This document shows, in pieces, positions 44,769 to 56,652 of a DNA stretch of 64,000 bases (position 1 is its first letter; every line of letters begins with the position of its first letter). Source of the DNA: Paramarasmius palmivorus (Eukaryota > Basidiomycota > Agaricomycetes > Agaricales > Marasmiaceae); contig JAYKXP010000023.1 in the NCBI GenBank assembly GCA_037176845.1, positions 248,001-312,000 of the forward strand, read 5' to 3'. The position numbers were made by a program, and so were the translations under genes. Below the pieces are notes generated by a model. It was given only the letters and a program-made list of their open reading frames with translations, searched no databases and had not been told where the DNA came from.

Positions 44769-47190
44769 TTATCTGTAGCTCCGCCTTTCCTCGCGCAAAG
44801 ATGGCTCCTCGAACTCCTCATGAACGTCGACAACGGCAGTATGTATCTTTCCTCCCTTCTCACCGTCTAGACCAGGCGGCTTTACTGGTTCTTCCGTGTG
44901 TCGATAGGTGTGTTCAGGTTGCTGCTCTACTGGGACGATGGCTCGATCGTTATCATCATTCGACGAGCTTTCTTTGCGGTGTCCGACAATCCCAACCCCA
45001 CGGAGATACTTAAGAGCGAGTAAAGTAGCTTAACGGATGGACAACATGAGAACAAGAAATGTCGGAGATAACACAGACTTACCAAAGGCTCCAAATGCAA
45101 AATTAGTCCACTGGGCTGCTTTATAACCTTTCAGTTGACCCGGCTTCGGTAACTGTGCGATCGAAACACCGAAATCGTCAGCTTGTTGTTGTATAACCCG
45201 ATTAAAAACGATGGTTGAAATCGTGACTCCTAGGGACGTCCCAAGCTGTAGGAGATACTGTTTAACCAAAACTGCTGCCTGAGTCTAACCGATTATGACA
45301 TACCTGGGTCATACACTGGAACACAGCCCCTGCAACACTCTGCTCATGGGGTAGCGACACTTTTGCTATAAAAAGAGTTCCACCAGCGAATACAAAGTCG
45401 GCGCCAACTACAGCAGTGATAGCCGCCGGGAAACCGTACGCCCAATATACAGCATCTGGATCAATTATAGCGAAAAGGAGCGAGGCGCTGCTTGTGAGCG
45501 CTGTTCCTAGAGCTATTGTGATAAAGAACATGAGTCCTTCGATAAGAATGATTAGATGATCGACATACCCATTAGAACGACCAATGATACTCGGCCTACG
45601 ACTAGGGCGACGACAACATTGCAAATTATTCCGGTGACAAACATCGGGATCAGTCGAAGCATGGTCAGGACAGGACCAAATCCGGCGTAGCTCTGGTAGT
45701 AGATCTAGGAATCAGTGAATAGGGATGTTAGCAGAAACTCCCGCACTACATCGAAGGCATACTTACCATCACCCAGTAGGTCCATGCCAAAAAACTACAC
45801 CAGTTTAGAAAAGCGATGCAGAAGACAACAGCCACCTTCCCATTAGCTCTTGACCACAATGTTAATCGCATCAGTGGCGGTAAGGTTGGAATCCATCTGT
45901 CAGGTCGAGGTCGTATGCCATGATCCATAATCGTTTCGAGGTAATGCTGCCATAGCAAAAACATCAAAACGAGGAATACCCCTGCAACCAGCAAACCGAT
46001 TATATCTAGATCGAATGTGTGAGTCGCAGCTGTGAAAAATCTGTTCCCGAGCCTACATGAAGTCGCCCACTGCCTTGGCGCAACCTCTCCCTGACCTAGC
46101 ACGAACACAATTAACACTAACCCAACGGTGACAAGAGCTGCGCCCGGCCAGTCTACTCGGCGATCCGGTTCGTTCGAAGGCTCATCGGGGTCAATCGACA
46201 GAGCACCCAACACCAGAGATACGAAGGTGAGGCCCTATTATTCACGTTAATTAAAAGTGGCGAGTAAGAATGACCGAAACTAACGGTGCTGAGGTAGAAT
46301 GTTGATCGCCATGTTTGTCTATACTGAGAGTCAGAAGTACGTATCGAAGCTTTATCAATGATCAAACTCACTTTGTAACTTGAACTAAAGCACCACCAAG
46401 AGCCGTCCCAAATGCGCCGCCAACTGGTGCACCTGCCGCAAAACAGGAAAACGCTATCGAACGAGCGCGAGAAGGGGGAAAGGCATGCGCTAAAATACCG
46501 AGCTGAAAATAAACTTTGAGTAGGCCGTGGGGAATGGTGTTTGGAACTCACAGAAGCGGGTATAGTTGCTGCAGCACCGACACCTTGGAAGCCTCGAAGA
46601 ACATTAAGAGCTGTTGAGTCTGTAAAAGGGTTTGACTATGAGAATCGGTATGTATGTGGCCAGGCGACGTACTCTTGGCAAAGCCGCAGGCTAGCGTGAA
46701 TATAAACAGCCAGGCATTGCCGATGAGAAATGTCTTCTTTCGTCCATAAAGATCCGCAAGTCGGCCGAAGACGAGTAGAAGGCATCCCTTCCAAAACATG
46801 ACGTTCAATACGTGGAAGGAAATAAATCTTGACGTGTAGACATACCGAGCTCAGAGCGTAACCTGAGACTATCCACACTAGCTCAATTTGCTGGACGTCC
46901 AGCTCCTTTTCGATAGTTGGCAATGCAATTGATGGACTTGTACTGTTAGCCGTCTTTTTTTGCGATTGTTAGCTGGAAATTTCATTTCAAAAATAACTGG
47001 GATCTCGACTTACGTTAACCATCATGCCAAGTGTGCATGCAGCGACAAGCATGAAAGACTTCCAACCACTCCTGCCTGTTCCGTCGTACTCAACTGTCGC
47101 CTTCTCGAGTTCAGTAATGCTGGCATCAACTGAGCGTCTTCTTGAATAATGAGGATGAATTTGTCCGTCGATCTCGTTTGCGTCGTTCAT
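44769..47190 (-). CDS. MFS transporter, DHA2-like (14-segment type)
   Basis: Start ATG 47188-47190 (MNDANEIDGQIHPHYSRRRS) gives a cytosolic N-terminus. Exons then encode WKSFMLVAACTLGMMVNTAN, IALPTIEKELDVQQIELVWI, the motif A loop GRLADLYGRKKTFLIG, then RARSIAFSCFAAGAPVGGAF with the antiporter motif C type Gly/Pro pattern, and many hydrophobic segments. The last exon follows an intron starting GTAAGT at about 45088 and gives a hydrophilic tail ending EEPSLREERRSYR with TAA at 44769-44771. DHA2 carriers export drugs, toxins or metabolites by proton antiport. Several of the introns have clear GT-AG ends. It is adjacent to GH71 copy 2, tail to head. Confidence 0.85.
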
Positions 47191-47654
47191 GTCGTGAAAG
47201 AGGAATGAAAGAGGGAATGGGGCGTTTGGAGTCAGATACAAAAGTCATATACCGTTCAAACATCGAAGTTTTGGTTAAAAGGGGATCCATCCCGTTAGCG
47301 ATGACTAAGTTTCGACTAATTGTCGGCAAAAGCCGAAACTCTATCTATTCTTTCTTCGACACTTTCTTGTTGCTAGTTGCAAGTCAATGCCATATCTTGG
47401 CAGCTTGAACGCCCAAGCAGTTGTTAAAAATGCTAAGCTATACTGCTTGAGTTCTCAGTCTTTCAATGTCCAGCGTAACCACAAATCGACACAGGGCCTA
47501 AAGTTCTCCGTGTTCAAACCGGAACAACTTGAAGGCCGGGAGGTGTAAATCCCCGGATGCGCTCGGCCGAGAAGCTGTCAGGAGGGACATCGACAATTGG
47601 CCCTTGTTCGTGCAAAACTACGCAATAATCAAATCGCTACTATCTGAAAAATCT
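47191..47654. other. Promoter of the MFS gene and 3' flank of GH71 copy 2
   Basis: No separate gene is supported here. Confidence 0.4.
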
Positions 47655-49415
47655 TTAAACAGGTGGGCTGGTAGGTGCTGCAGACACTGTGACTGTTTCA
47701 GTAGGTGCAATGGTAGGGGGAGGAGAAACGGGTAAGGATGCCGTAGGTGCACAATCCACCTTCAAACCATTCGTAAAGGAAGCCAATGAATCTCCACTCA
47801 ATACGTCCCTCTCTCCACTATCAGGCACAGTCCCCACATAGGCGTTGAAGTTGTAGAGTCCGCATGGACAAGTATCTTGAATAACTTTCAAGCTCGTCGC
47901 ACTCATTACTTCGGTCCCATCACGACTTAGAGCGAAGTGCTGTGCACCGATCTTGAAGGGGGCCTGGAACGCCGATGCACCCGCAGGTGCATCAAAAGCG
48001 TAAACTGTTCCAGCAGAATTGACAGTGACAGTACCGGGCGACTTGAGCAGGGTAACGACGAAGATATCATCCGCCATTGTTTCAAAGCCGTTCGGACGGC
48101 CGTTGAAGAAATCTCCGGTGGCATTGTTCCCAGGTCCCATGGTGGTATCAGTCGCATCGCAATCGAGGTCCTTGGGAGTGATGCGATACCAGTATATGAC
48201 CTTCTCCTCGACGATGAATTCGTTAACAGAGCTGGCGCCAGCCTTGTATGCGGCGATGAACGGCCGGGAAAGTTCTGACCATCCGGTATGCGGCCTGGAA
48301 GTGAATCAGATCAAATACCAAACAGGATTCGCAGGAATTAGCCTACATGTCATTAGCCCATTTTGAAGCACCATCGTCCGTGTGCTTGGGTGTAAGTGGT
48401 CCGATATAATGGGACTCTCCGTAGTCGTTCCAGGTCGCTATCTCAATGAAGGTCGGTTGAAGGGCCAAAATCTCCAACCACCGCATGTAAAGCAACAAGT
48501 CACTCGGAAATACCCAGTTCTTGCTGAAAGGAACTTCTCCCCCGAAATGAGTTGCTGAGGGAGGGTAGAGTGAAACTGGATGAGTAAAATACAACATTGA
48601 GCCATGAGAAAAGCTTACAAAACCAGGGAGAGACAGCTGAACAAACATGGTTAGTGAGACCTCAACTTTATCTGACTCTAAGCTTTTCTCTTACCGGCAA
48701 TGTACCCCTTCCCATTCAACTCCGCTAAGTATGCCTGATCCACTGAATCTATCGTCACTAGTTCTCCATTACTAGGCGCTTTGTTCCTTCCGTTTGTCTG
48801 CCATGGCTGCCAATTCAAAGCACCGTCCAATGGGCCAAAATCAGCTGCTCCGACATGGAAGTTCGGGGCAAAGAACATGTTAACACCCGGCGCTGCACTC
48901 CGGATTGCATCGACGTTTAATTGATCACCGATGAATGTGGACACAAACACCTTGTTATCGTCTCCAACGAGCTGTGCAGGTTTAGAAGCGAAGGTAGAGA
49001 CCGTGTTTCCAATAAGGCCTTCGTCGCCCGGAAGGAAAAAGTTACAGTCGAAAGATATGAAGACTTTCATACCGTTGGAAGCGGCTGATTCGTATGCGAA
49101 CTCCAGTTGCGTTTCTTGGCCTGTTCCGATATTGAGAGCAAATGCGTCAATGCCGAGATCTTTAGCACGCCTCATATCGTCATCATAGTCGGCTGCACTT
49201 GCTCTATTGCCTGTGATTCCAACCTAAGTGCATTAAATTGTAACCCAATTCATCGTTTGCAACTTTGGTAAAAGACAAACCATGAAATGAGCAAAAACCA
49301 GTTTTGAGCTCGATGACTGCCTAGAAACGATTGCATATCGGGGAGTAGGAATAGCATAGCCCAATCCTAGACTGGCAGCAAAGGTAAAGAACGACGTGAT
49401 AGTGTTGAAGATCAT
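47655..49415 (-). CDS. GH71 alpha-1,3-glucanase (mutanase), copy 2
   Basis: Five exons (49281-49415, 48695-49223, 48619-48636, 48347-48554, 47655-48294) give 509 residues with no frame break. The signal peptide is MIFNTITSFFTFAASLGLGY, followed by KLVFAHFM and VGITGNRASAADYDDDMRRA. KVFISFDCNFF, FFAPNFHVG, SKNWVFPSDLLLYMRW and TWNDYGESHYIGPL mark GH71. The C-terminal module DTCPCGLYNFNAYVGTVP and a Ser/Thr/Pro tail ending SAAPTSPPV match copy 1. The first four exons have exactly the same lengths as in copy 1, including the 18-base third exon; the last differs by three bases. It is a secreted enzyme acting on cell-wall alpha-1,3-glucan. Confidence 0.93.
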
Positions 49416-49483
49416 GATAACCAGACCAAAGCTGGCGGAAAGTCGTGAGCAACGTTGGAATGGGATGGGTTACAACACATAGC

Positions 49484-49492
49484 TATAATATA
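49484..49492 (-). promoter_or_regulatory. TATA-like box of GH71 copy 2
   Basis: TATATTATA on the minus strand lies about 70 bp upstream of the start codon at 49415. Confidence 0.4.
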
Positions 49493-51221
49493 GATGTAGC
49501 GGCAATGAAACAGTGGAGGCGCATCATCATTTGATAGCCAGATTGCGAATCAGAATAGCCTTCGGGACATGTATTGGCAATACGAACTGGATCCCTGCGA
49601 GCGAATCTCTGCAACGTCGCGAATCGCTAATGAGATAGTATCGCTGCAAATTGGTATCGATGTCTGCTCACCTCAAGTAATATCATGTCACTTGAAAAGA
49701 TGAAAACGAGCCCCAGAGCATCATTGGGACTAGAGCCATACTATGGGATTTGACACTGCGCCGCTTCAATCTCAATGCATCCTCAACACGAAACGCAATG
49801 CAGTGCGGTTTCCATAGGATACGGCCATTGTCACAATGATTGTCGTTGGAACATCGATGATTCATGATGAGAGGTCGTGGTGAAGAGAGGCGCAGTTAAT
49901 CGTCACCTGGACGCGTGGACTTCGGCCCGAACTCGGGCTTCAGGCACCGGTCCAAAGACCAAGTAGGACCATGAAACGTCATCTATCTATCCTATTGTTC
50001 TCAACTCCCATCATTCGGCTCAAAGCAACGAGCTAGACAATGGACATACGCGGTTAGTTAAGCTAGTCGTCTCCTTCTAATAACTGTCTTACCCCATTGA
50101 ATATTAGAACAAAACGACCGGTACATCAGATATCAGATGATTTCTATTGGTGAAGATGTTGAACCACGGTTAGATGTCATCTAACCTTATTAGTGAGCGC
50201 CCATCCAAAGTGCATGCTCTTTGAACTGTTTTTTACGCTCATCGCTCCTGGGCTCACAACGCCAGCCTCACATTAGATTCTGGTCGCTGGGTCATCTGTT
50301 TTAAAGCGGCTATTCGTCTTTGGTGACTTAATTGATTCAATCAACACCAATGTGTAGTAGCGGCTGACGAGTAGCGGCTCCTTACCTCTATGTGGAAAGT
50401 AGCTTGCTCCCCACGAGGATCGCAAGACCGAAACCGTCAAGCAGTCAGTCTTCTGACGGCCCGTTACTCGTGTTTACGACCAATCTGGGTAGTAATACTG
50501 TTGTGTTACGAGCAGGATGTCATCCGAAAATGCCTCGACACCTCTCGACACCTCCAACCCACCGGGAGTTAGTGGCCGTGATGCGACGAACGATCAAGTA
50601 ATAGCATTGTCCTGAGCAATCAGTAAACCAAGCGGTATCCATAGGCTCCCACGCTGTTACGCTCTCCTACCTGCGGGTACTCCGCAGTGTGAGAGTTACC
50701 GGTGCAACCAATACATAGCTATCGTCGGTGCCGAACACCCTCGGCGACTGTATCACTTGTGTTCCTTAGGTATGTCTTGTTCTTGCCATAAAATATGTAC
50801 TAAGGCCCTCCTAATGCAGCGTTTCTCTCTCTGTAAACACCAAAGCTAGAGGGAGAATATTCGTCTTGAAGCTTGTTTCTGTTTCATGACAATATTTCAG
50901 CCAAGACCGTTTCCGATAGAATGCCGTATGCATAGAGTAAGGTACGTTCTTATGTTCCTAGCAGTGATGGTTCTGAACTGGACAATCAGTTCCAGGCTTT
51001 GCAACATCATTCTTCAATGAATTAGTCCCGTTTTTCCGATCGAGGAGACTTACTACAGAGCTTCCGCTCCTTGGACACGACTGAACGCGGGAATGGGTGG
51101 CTAAGATTGTAAGTCTGATTATCTTGCCCAGCGCGTTTTTGACTCATCCTTAACGTATACGGGTAGGAACACTTATCGGCGGGACCCTTGCACTCTCGCG
51201 AATGTCGGACGAGAATACGAG
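49493..51221. other. Long intergenic stretch, no gene supported
   Basis: The 1.7 kb between GH71 copy 2 and the laccase holds only short frames. The two genes are divergent, so both promoters lie here. Confidence 0.4.
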
Positions 51222-51230
51222 TATAAAATA
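51222..51230 (+). promoter_or_regulatory. TATA box of the laccase gene
   Basis: TATAAAATA lies 40 bp upstream of ATG 51270. Confidence 0.6.
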
Positions 51231-51269
51231 GCTGGGGTTTGAGCCAATTCTGCTTCACTCGTCAAAGAC

Positions 51270-53760
51270 ATGTCACCTCTCCAACCTGTTCTCGCTCTCG
51301 TAGCTTTGCTACCTTTTGTCCACCATTCGCTCGCCGCGATTGGACCAGTCGCAGACCTCGTCATCAGTAACCAGGACGTGTCTCCTGACGGTTTCACTCG
51401 TGGTGCAGTCGTTGCAGGCGGCAGTACCATCGGGCCTCTAATCGTAGGAAACAAGGTAAGTCTAGTGACTGCTATTTCTTGAACTATTCGCATTGACCGA
51501 TGGAACAGGGAGACAATCTCCAAATTAACCTCGTCAATAACTTGAATGATGATACCATGTTACAGTCCACCAGTATCGTAAGCATATCATTCCCGCTAGC
51601 TTTATTCTACCTTCTAATCAGTCAACAGCACTGGCACGGCTTCTTTCAGAAGACAACGAATTGGGCTGATGGTGTCGCATTCGTGAACCAATGTCCCATC
51701 GCCAAAGGAAACAGTTTCTTGTACGACTTTGATGTTCCTGACCAAGCGGGCACTTTCTGGTATCATTCCCATCTCTGTAAGTTCCAAATGGTTAGTTTTG
51801 TACACGTTCTAAATCACAATTCCTTAGCGACGCAGTACTGCGACGGACTCCGTGGCGCTATCGTGATATACGATCCAAACGATCCTCATGCATCCCTTTA
51901 TGATGTTGACGATGGTATGCAAGACTTTGATTTCATTCTTCCAAGTGGCTCATTTATAATTTCAGAGTCCACCGTCATCACTCTTGCGGACTGGTATCAT
52001 GCAAAGGCCAAAACAATTGTATTTGGGTACGTGGATGTCATCCAGTGGAGATGATCGCTCACTTCTTCGACCCAGCACGCCGGATTCGACCTTGATCAAC
52101 GGTCTTGGCCGCTGGTCTCAGGGAGACGACACAGATCTTTCAGTCATCACGGTGACCCCAGGGAGACGGTATGATTTATGCCTATAATCTACCACGGGTG
52201 AATATTCATTAATCGCTCAGATATCGTATGCGTTTGGTTAACACGGCTTGCGATGCCGCCTACACCTTTTCGATTGACAACCATACCATGTACGTGCTCG
52301 GAGTCATGTTATATTGCTGATTATAATCTCACAAATCAAATAGGACGGTCATCGAGACCGATGCTGTCAATAACGAGCCTCTGGAAGTCGATTCTCTTAT
52401 GATCTATGCCGGTGGGTAATCCGTTCGGTGTAATATTTAACCGTACTTACAATGCTACTTCACAGGCCAACGTTATTCCTTTGTCGTACGTGAAGCCAAT
52501 CTTGAGTTCTGAATAGCCCCACATGAAGCATGTTTCATCCTAGCTTAATGCTAACCAGGCAGCTGGAAACTACTGTGAGTCTAGAGCTCTCACTGATCCG
52601 AACCATACTCAGACATAACTTCTTAGGGATCCGCGCCAACCCCAACATTGGAACCATGGGATTCGCGAACGGCATCAACTCCGCAATTCTCCGTTATGAA
52701 GGTGCAGAAGTTGCGGAACCTCCAACTGTCGATATCACCAGCACGAACGCATTGAGCGAATCTAACCTTGTGGTAAGTCATCTTGACATATCGGTACATC
52801 GAATATGCCTCAATATTTCTTTCCATTAGCCTCTTGAAAATCCTGGTGTTCCAGGCGACCCAACTGTTGGTGGTGTGGATGTTGCTATGCACCTCAACTT
52901 TGCATTCGTATGTCTTCGCTATATTCGTGCCTATGACAACTAAATAATGGTTTCCCAGACCAGCGCAGCGAAATTTACCGTTAACGGTGCCGAATTCGTT
53001 TCCCCAAACGTTCCTGTCTTGCTACAAATCCTCAGTGGTGCACAAAACCCCGATTCTCTCCTTCCTTCAGGATCTATTATTTCTCTCCCTTCAAACGCGA
53101 CTGTAGAGCTCTCAATGACCGGAGGTCTTCTTGGACTCGAGGTGAGCCTTCTATTGTACATTTCAGGTAATATCAGGGCTTAAACGGTATCTTCGCACTC
53201 GGCTTTAGCATCCCATTCATTTACACGGTGTAAGTTCTCTTCCAACCGGCCAATATTCGTTACCATATACCTACGCTGACTCCTATCATTCCAGCACACC
53301 TTTGATGTTGTCCGTTCCGCTGGATCAAGCGACTATAACTTTGTAAATCCCGTAAGCACGTTTCTTTCCTCCTTTCGTACTCGAGGACTTACTCGCACGA
53401 TGCACGCAGATTCGCCGGGATGTCGTCAACGCCGGAAGTACCAGCGACAACGTTACTATCCGATTCAGAACGGATAACCCAGGTCCTTGGATTATGCATT
53501 GCCATATTGACTGGCATCTCGAGAAGTATGTGGCGAGTTTCTGATTTGGAGAGTTGTTTCTGATATGATCATGGTGATTACCTATAGTGGGTTTGCTGTT
53601 GTGTTCGCCGAACGTACTTCGGAGTGGAGTTCGAACATTGATCCTACTGGTACGTACGCTTTCTTTGCCGCTCAGCGAAAGATAACACTGACTCCCTTTG
53701 GCAGATCAATGGGACAACCTCTGCCCGACCTACGACGGGTTGAGTGATTCAGACCTCTAG
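51270..53760 (+). CDS. Laccase (multicopper oxidase)
   Basis: This is a secreted blue copper oxidase that oxidises phenols and lignin-like substrates with O2. A signal peptide ([20 protein letters not shown]) is followed by the four copper signatures, spread over about a dozen exons: HWHGFFQ (from 51629), GTFWYHSHL then [17 protein letters not shown] formed across an intron near 53230-53295, and [20 protein letters not shown] near the end. The residue ten after the Cys of the last motif is Phe, the axial position linked to high-potential laccases. The stop is TAG at 53758-53760 after LSDSDL. One frame break is needed at a G3 run at 52025-52027 between [10 protein letters not shown] and the part [14 protein letters not shown]. 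The other introns keep the frame. Confidence 0.92.
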
Positions 53761-53792
53761 AAACAAGACCACTCGTTTAACAGGAATCAAGT

Positions 53793-53956
53793 GAACTCGA
53801 ACAAAACGGACTCCTTATTATCTTTATTGTGTTTATTCTTACTTAATGCAGCTGAGCGGTATAAGTCTAGAAAACAAGTCTTTCCTTGTGGGATTGGGTG
53901 GACGCCGAACTCGAACAAAAAGGAATCTTTAGTATTATCTTCGTTGTGTTTACTTA
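53793..53956. repeat. Direct repeat of about 50 bp, spaced 114 bp
   Basis: A segment beginning GAACTCGAACAAAA at 53793 recurs in diverged form at 53907, including a TATCTT-GTTGTGTTTA-like part. It lies just after the laccase stop. Confidence 0.5.
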
Positions 53957-54150
53957 TTCATCCTTATCACTGTTTATACTTATCCATACTTAATAGAAAC
54001 TTGGGCTCTTGTTCAATGAATGGCATCTTGTGGGCATGCTATCTTCTATGAAAACATAAGCTGCTGGAACCGAGTTTCATGACTAGTATGAACATGTTCG
54101 TCCTAGGGTCGCAGGCTTCAGGGTGTGAGCGCCGCGAAAACCTACCTATC

Positions 54151-54249
54151 GGGCACATGGTATAGTTGGTTATCACATCCGCTTAGCAAGGACTTCTTTG
54201 ACCAGACGCTGCTTGCAGGGGGTGCTGGGTTCAATTCCCAGTCTGCACA
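54151..54249 (+). pseudogene. tRNA-Ala(AGC) degenerate copy
   Basis: This is related to the other tRNA-Ala genes but has a G-to-A change in the D arm (GGTATAG), GCAGG in place of GCGGG, which weakens the anticodon stem, and a 3' acceptor strand TCTGCACA in place of TGTGTCCA, which no longer pairs well with GGGCACA. The 25-base intron-like insert ends CTGCT. It is most likely a tRNA pseudogene, although a T6 run follows. Confidence 0.75.
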
Positions 54250-55160
54250 TAAACGCGGACCGCGAACGATGTACTTTTTTCCAACTGCAAAACCGAAAAG
54301 ACAATAAGTTACTACATTTTACATCCAAGTAATGACAGTAATGCCGTAGCAGTACACAAGATAGCCTTAGAGTACAGTACACCCAAGAAAATACTACAAT
54401 ATATAACCTAGAGATATGTGATGATATGTGTTGTCCCTCGTCCCAGCCACTACTTACGAACCACCAATCATCGACAGAACCCATCCGCGTGTCCGTAAGT
54501 CCGTATGTAATCCCGAATTTCCAATTACCTCCTTTCCGACGTGTCCATTCCATCGATGAGGTGATACGCCGGTGATTTAGAAATCCTCTACACGTAAACA
54601 GAGCGGCACGGCTTGCTATGAGCCAGTGATATTCATCTCCGGGTCGGCATGCACGTTGTGAAAAAGAACGACGAGAAAATTCATAAGAATAGGGGGTTCA
54701 GCGGGCGGCGGAAACGAAGAGTGGAGCTGGAGACTGGTGGAGACGTGTGGAATGACTAGTGAGGCAATATTTTCGTCACCATGACGCGGACAGAGGGCAA
54801 TAAGCTGGTGATGATCGTGACGACGGCGATGGCGGGGCGGCAGTGGGAAGAGTTTCCTGTTTTGACTGAAAGGTTTGGTTTTTAGGGTAAGAGAAAGCTC
54901 GATGAGCGACGTGATTAGCTCAAACGAGCAAACTGGGGTGTGAATCCGACGACACTTGGCATGAGGGATGTGAAGAGGTGATTTGGGGTAAGAACGGAGG
55001 TGAATGAGGGATTAAGGGTTGTGATTTATGCAGGTGTCGTCGTTTTCAATGGGAGGCGAAAAAACGCCGTGTTCACAGCAAGTTCCAGCCGATTAGCGCT
55101 ATAGGTATGAACTATGAGTAACAGGGTAGAGCAAGCGAGCGCATTGACATACCCACGGAT
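54250..55160. other. Intergenic, no gene supported
   Basis: One minus-strand frame of 126 codons (54173-54553) overlaps the tRNA pseudogene and is not supported. This is the 3' flank of the phosphatase gene. Confidence 0.35.
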
Positions 55161-56014
55161 TCACGAAGTGAATCGTCGGCCAAGATCTGGCCTCTGAGGT
55201 CTACCACCGCCACCATAATGTCCATTGACGCCATTTACACCATTAACATGATGTCCTCTAATCAAGCCTTCCCAACTCCTGAGAGCGCCCTCGAATCCTT
55301 CATTTGGTTTGACACAAGCACGTTTCTTCTTGATCATTGCCAGCGCCGAATCGTATGATTGATGGTGATACCTGATGAGATACGCAATGAGGATTGCGGT
55401 TGAGCGGGAGATGCCCTATTTGAGGTATAGATCAATAACGGGAAGGGCGCGCATGGGTAAATGGATGGAAGGCGGTACCTGCTGACAGTGAATCAAGACA
55501 CTCTCGCCAGACTTGAGAGCCCTGTCGATGATTGCGCAGGTTTCTTCGAACCTATCGATGAGCTTGGAACTTTCAGGAGGCGATGTCGTTGATAGGAATC
55601 TGTCAACCGCTGGTCAGCCAAGCAGTACAATTCTCAGGCCCGGAGACGACGTACCTTGACGCACTTGAACTCCTTCTCCGGTAGTTGAGGCATCCAAGGT
55701 ACATCCAGCACCTGAATCAACACCTTGATACGGTGTTCCCTCAAAAGCGAGATGTCTTGAATTGCTGAAAGAGAGCCGAGATACAAAGCGCCAGTCTGAC
55801 CATAGGAGTAACTCGAGTTGCTCCTCTGCATTGAGCCGTTCGTTGAGATCGACATATCGGAACCGTTCGAAGAGATTGACATGTAGCTCGAGTTTGCTCT
55901 ACTGAGCTGCGGGGGCGAAGACGGCTGAGACGTGGGTTGAGGAGAGAGAACCTGGTGCATTGGTGTACACATGGCCTGCATGACGTCGGGGGACATGTTC
56001 TCGAAGCGAATCAT
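55161..56014 (-). CDS. Dual-specificity protein phosphatase
   Basis: The start is ATG 56012-56014 (MIRFENMSPDVMQAMCTPMH). A Ser-rich N-terminal region comes first (SYMSISSNGSDMSI), then the phosphatase domain opening GALYLGSLSAIQDISLLREH, CAIIDRALKSGESVLIHCQQ, and after an intron GISRSTAILIAYLIRYHHQS. Together these form the HCX5R active site HCQQGISRS. The C-terminus is Gly/Asn-rich (HHVNGVNGVNGHYGGGG) and ends LGRRFTS with TGA at 55161-55163. It removes phosphate from Tyr and Ser/Thr of target proteins, possibly MAP kinases. In the middle exon one base is missing near 55578 (GCCTCCTGAAAG): the frames before and after are both family-like. Confidence 0.82.
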
Positions 56015-56373
56015 GGCTCGTTGTCGTTGTCTGGGACGATGAGGAAAGAATAAACGAAGGGAATGGATATGCGTCCTCGTCGTGTAAGGACGAAGAACGA
56101 AAGGAAATGAGAGTGGAGCTGCAGGGATGAAAAAGGGTTCTCGGTATGACTGTGGATTGATCCGGGACTCTATGACGTTATTCCGGTCCATATGGGCGGG
56201 TGCCTGACTTTTGACTTCTCCACTGCTCTGTTCCTGGCGGAGGACAAGAAAACGCCTGAATATGGGTTACAGTGGAGGTGAAAGGCATGGTCGAGGAGCT
56301 TTTACCGCCCACTACTCACATGAACCCCCTGAGCAGAATGAACACGGATTTTCTACTCTTTTTCAAGACAATG
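56015..56373. other. Promoter region of the phosphatase gene
   Basis: An upstream extension of the phosphatase frame to 56191 looks non-coding. No other feature is seen. Confidence 0.35.
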
Positions 56374-56652
56374 CATACCTTTCAAAGCACCGAGGTCTTC
56401 GTAAGCTTATCGCCGTTCAATTTTGCATCATGATTCACCGCCTTCGTCAGACGTTCAATCTTCGAGGGCCTAGACCATCTTCTAGAGCCTATCGCCGTTG
56501 AATCCACTGCGGCATCTCTTTCCAGACCATTACAACTGTCCGTTTTCGACATAAAGACCTTGGAACGTCTCTCGATCGACAGGTTCCCCCAGGTCCCCCC
56601 AGGTCCTCTTTCCAAACTCGCAATAATGAACCTCTCACGCGGGCAAAGGTAA
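56374..56652 (+). pseudogene. Possible F-box/LRR-type gene fragment
   Basis: One plus-strand frame reads LLEPIAVESTAASLSRPLQL, then SVFDIKTLERLSIDRFPQVP and KLAIMNLSRGQ. This looks like a piece of a leucine-rich, F-box-associated protein, but there is no start or full domain. Confidence is low. Confidence 0.25.

Noticed and set aside
54173..54553. 126-codon minus-strand frame
   Set aside because: Overlaps the degenerate tRNA-Ala gene and has no recognisable domain.
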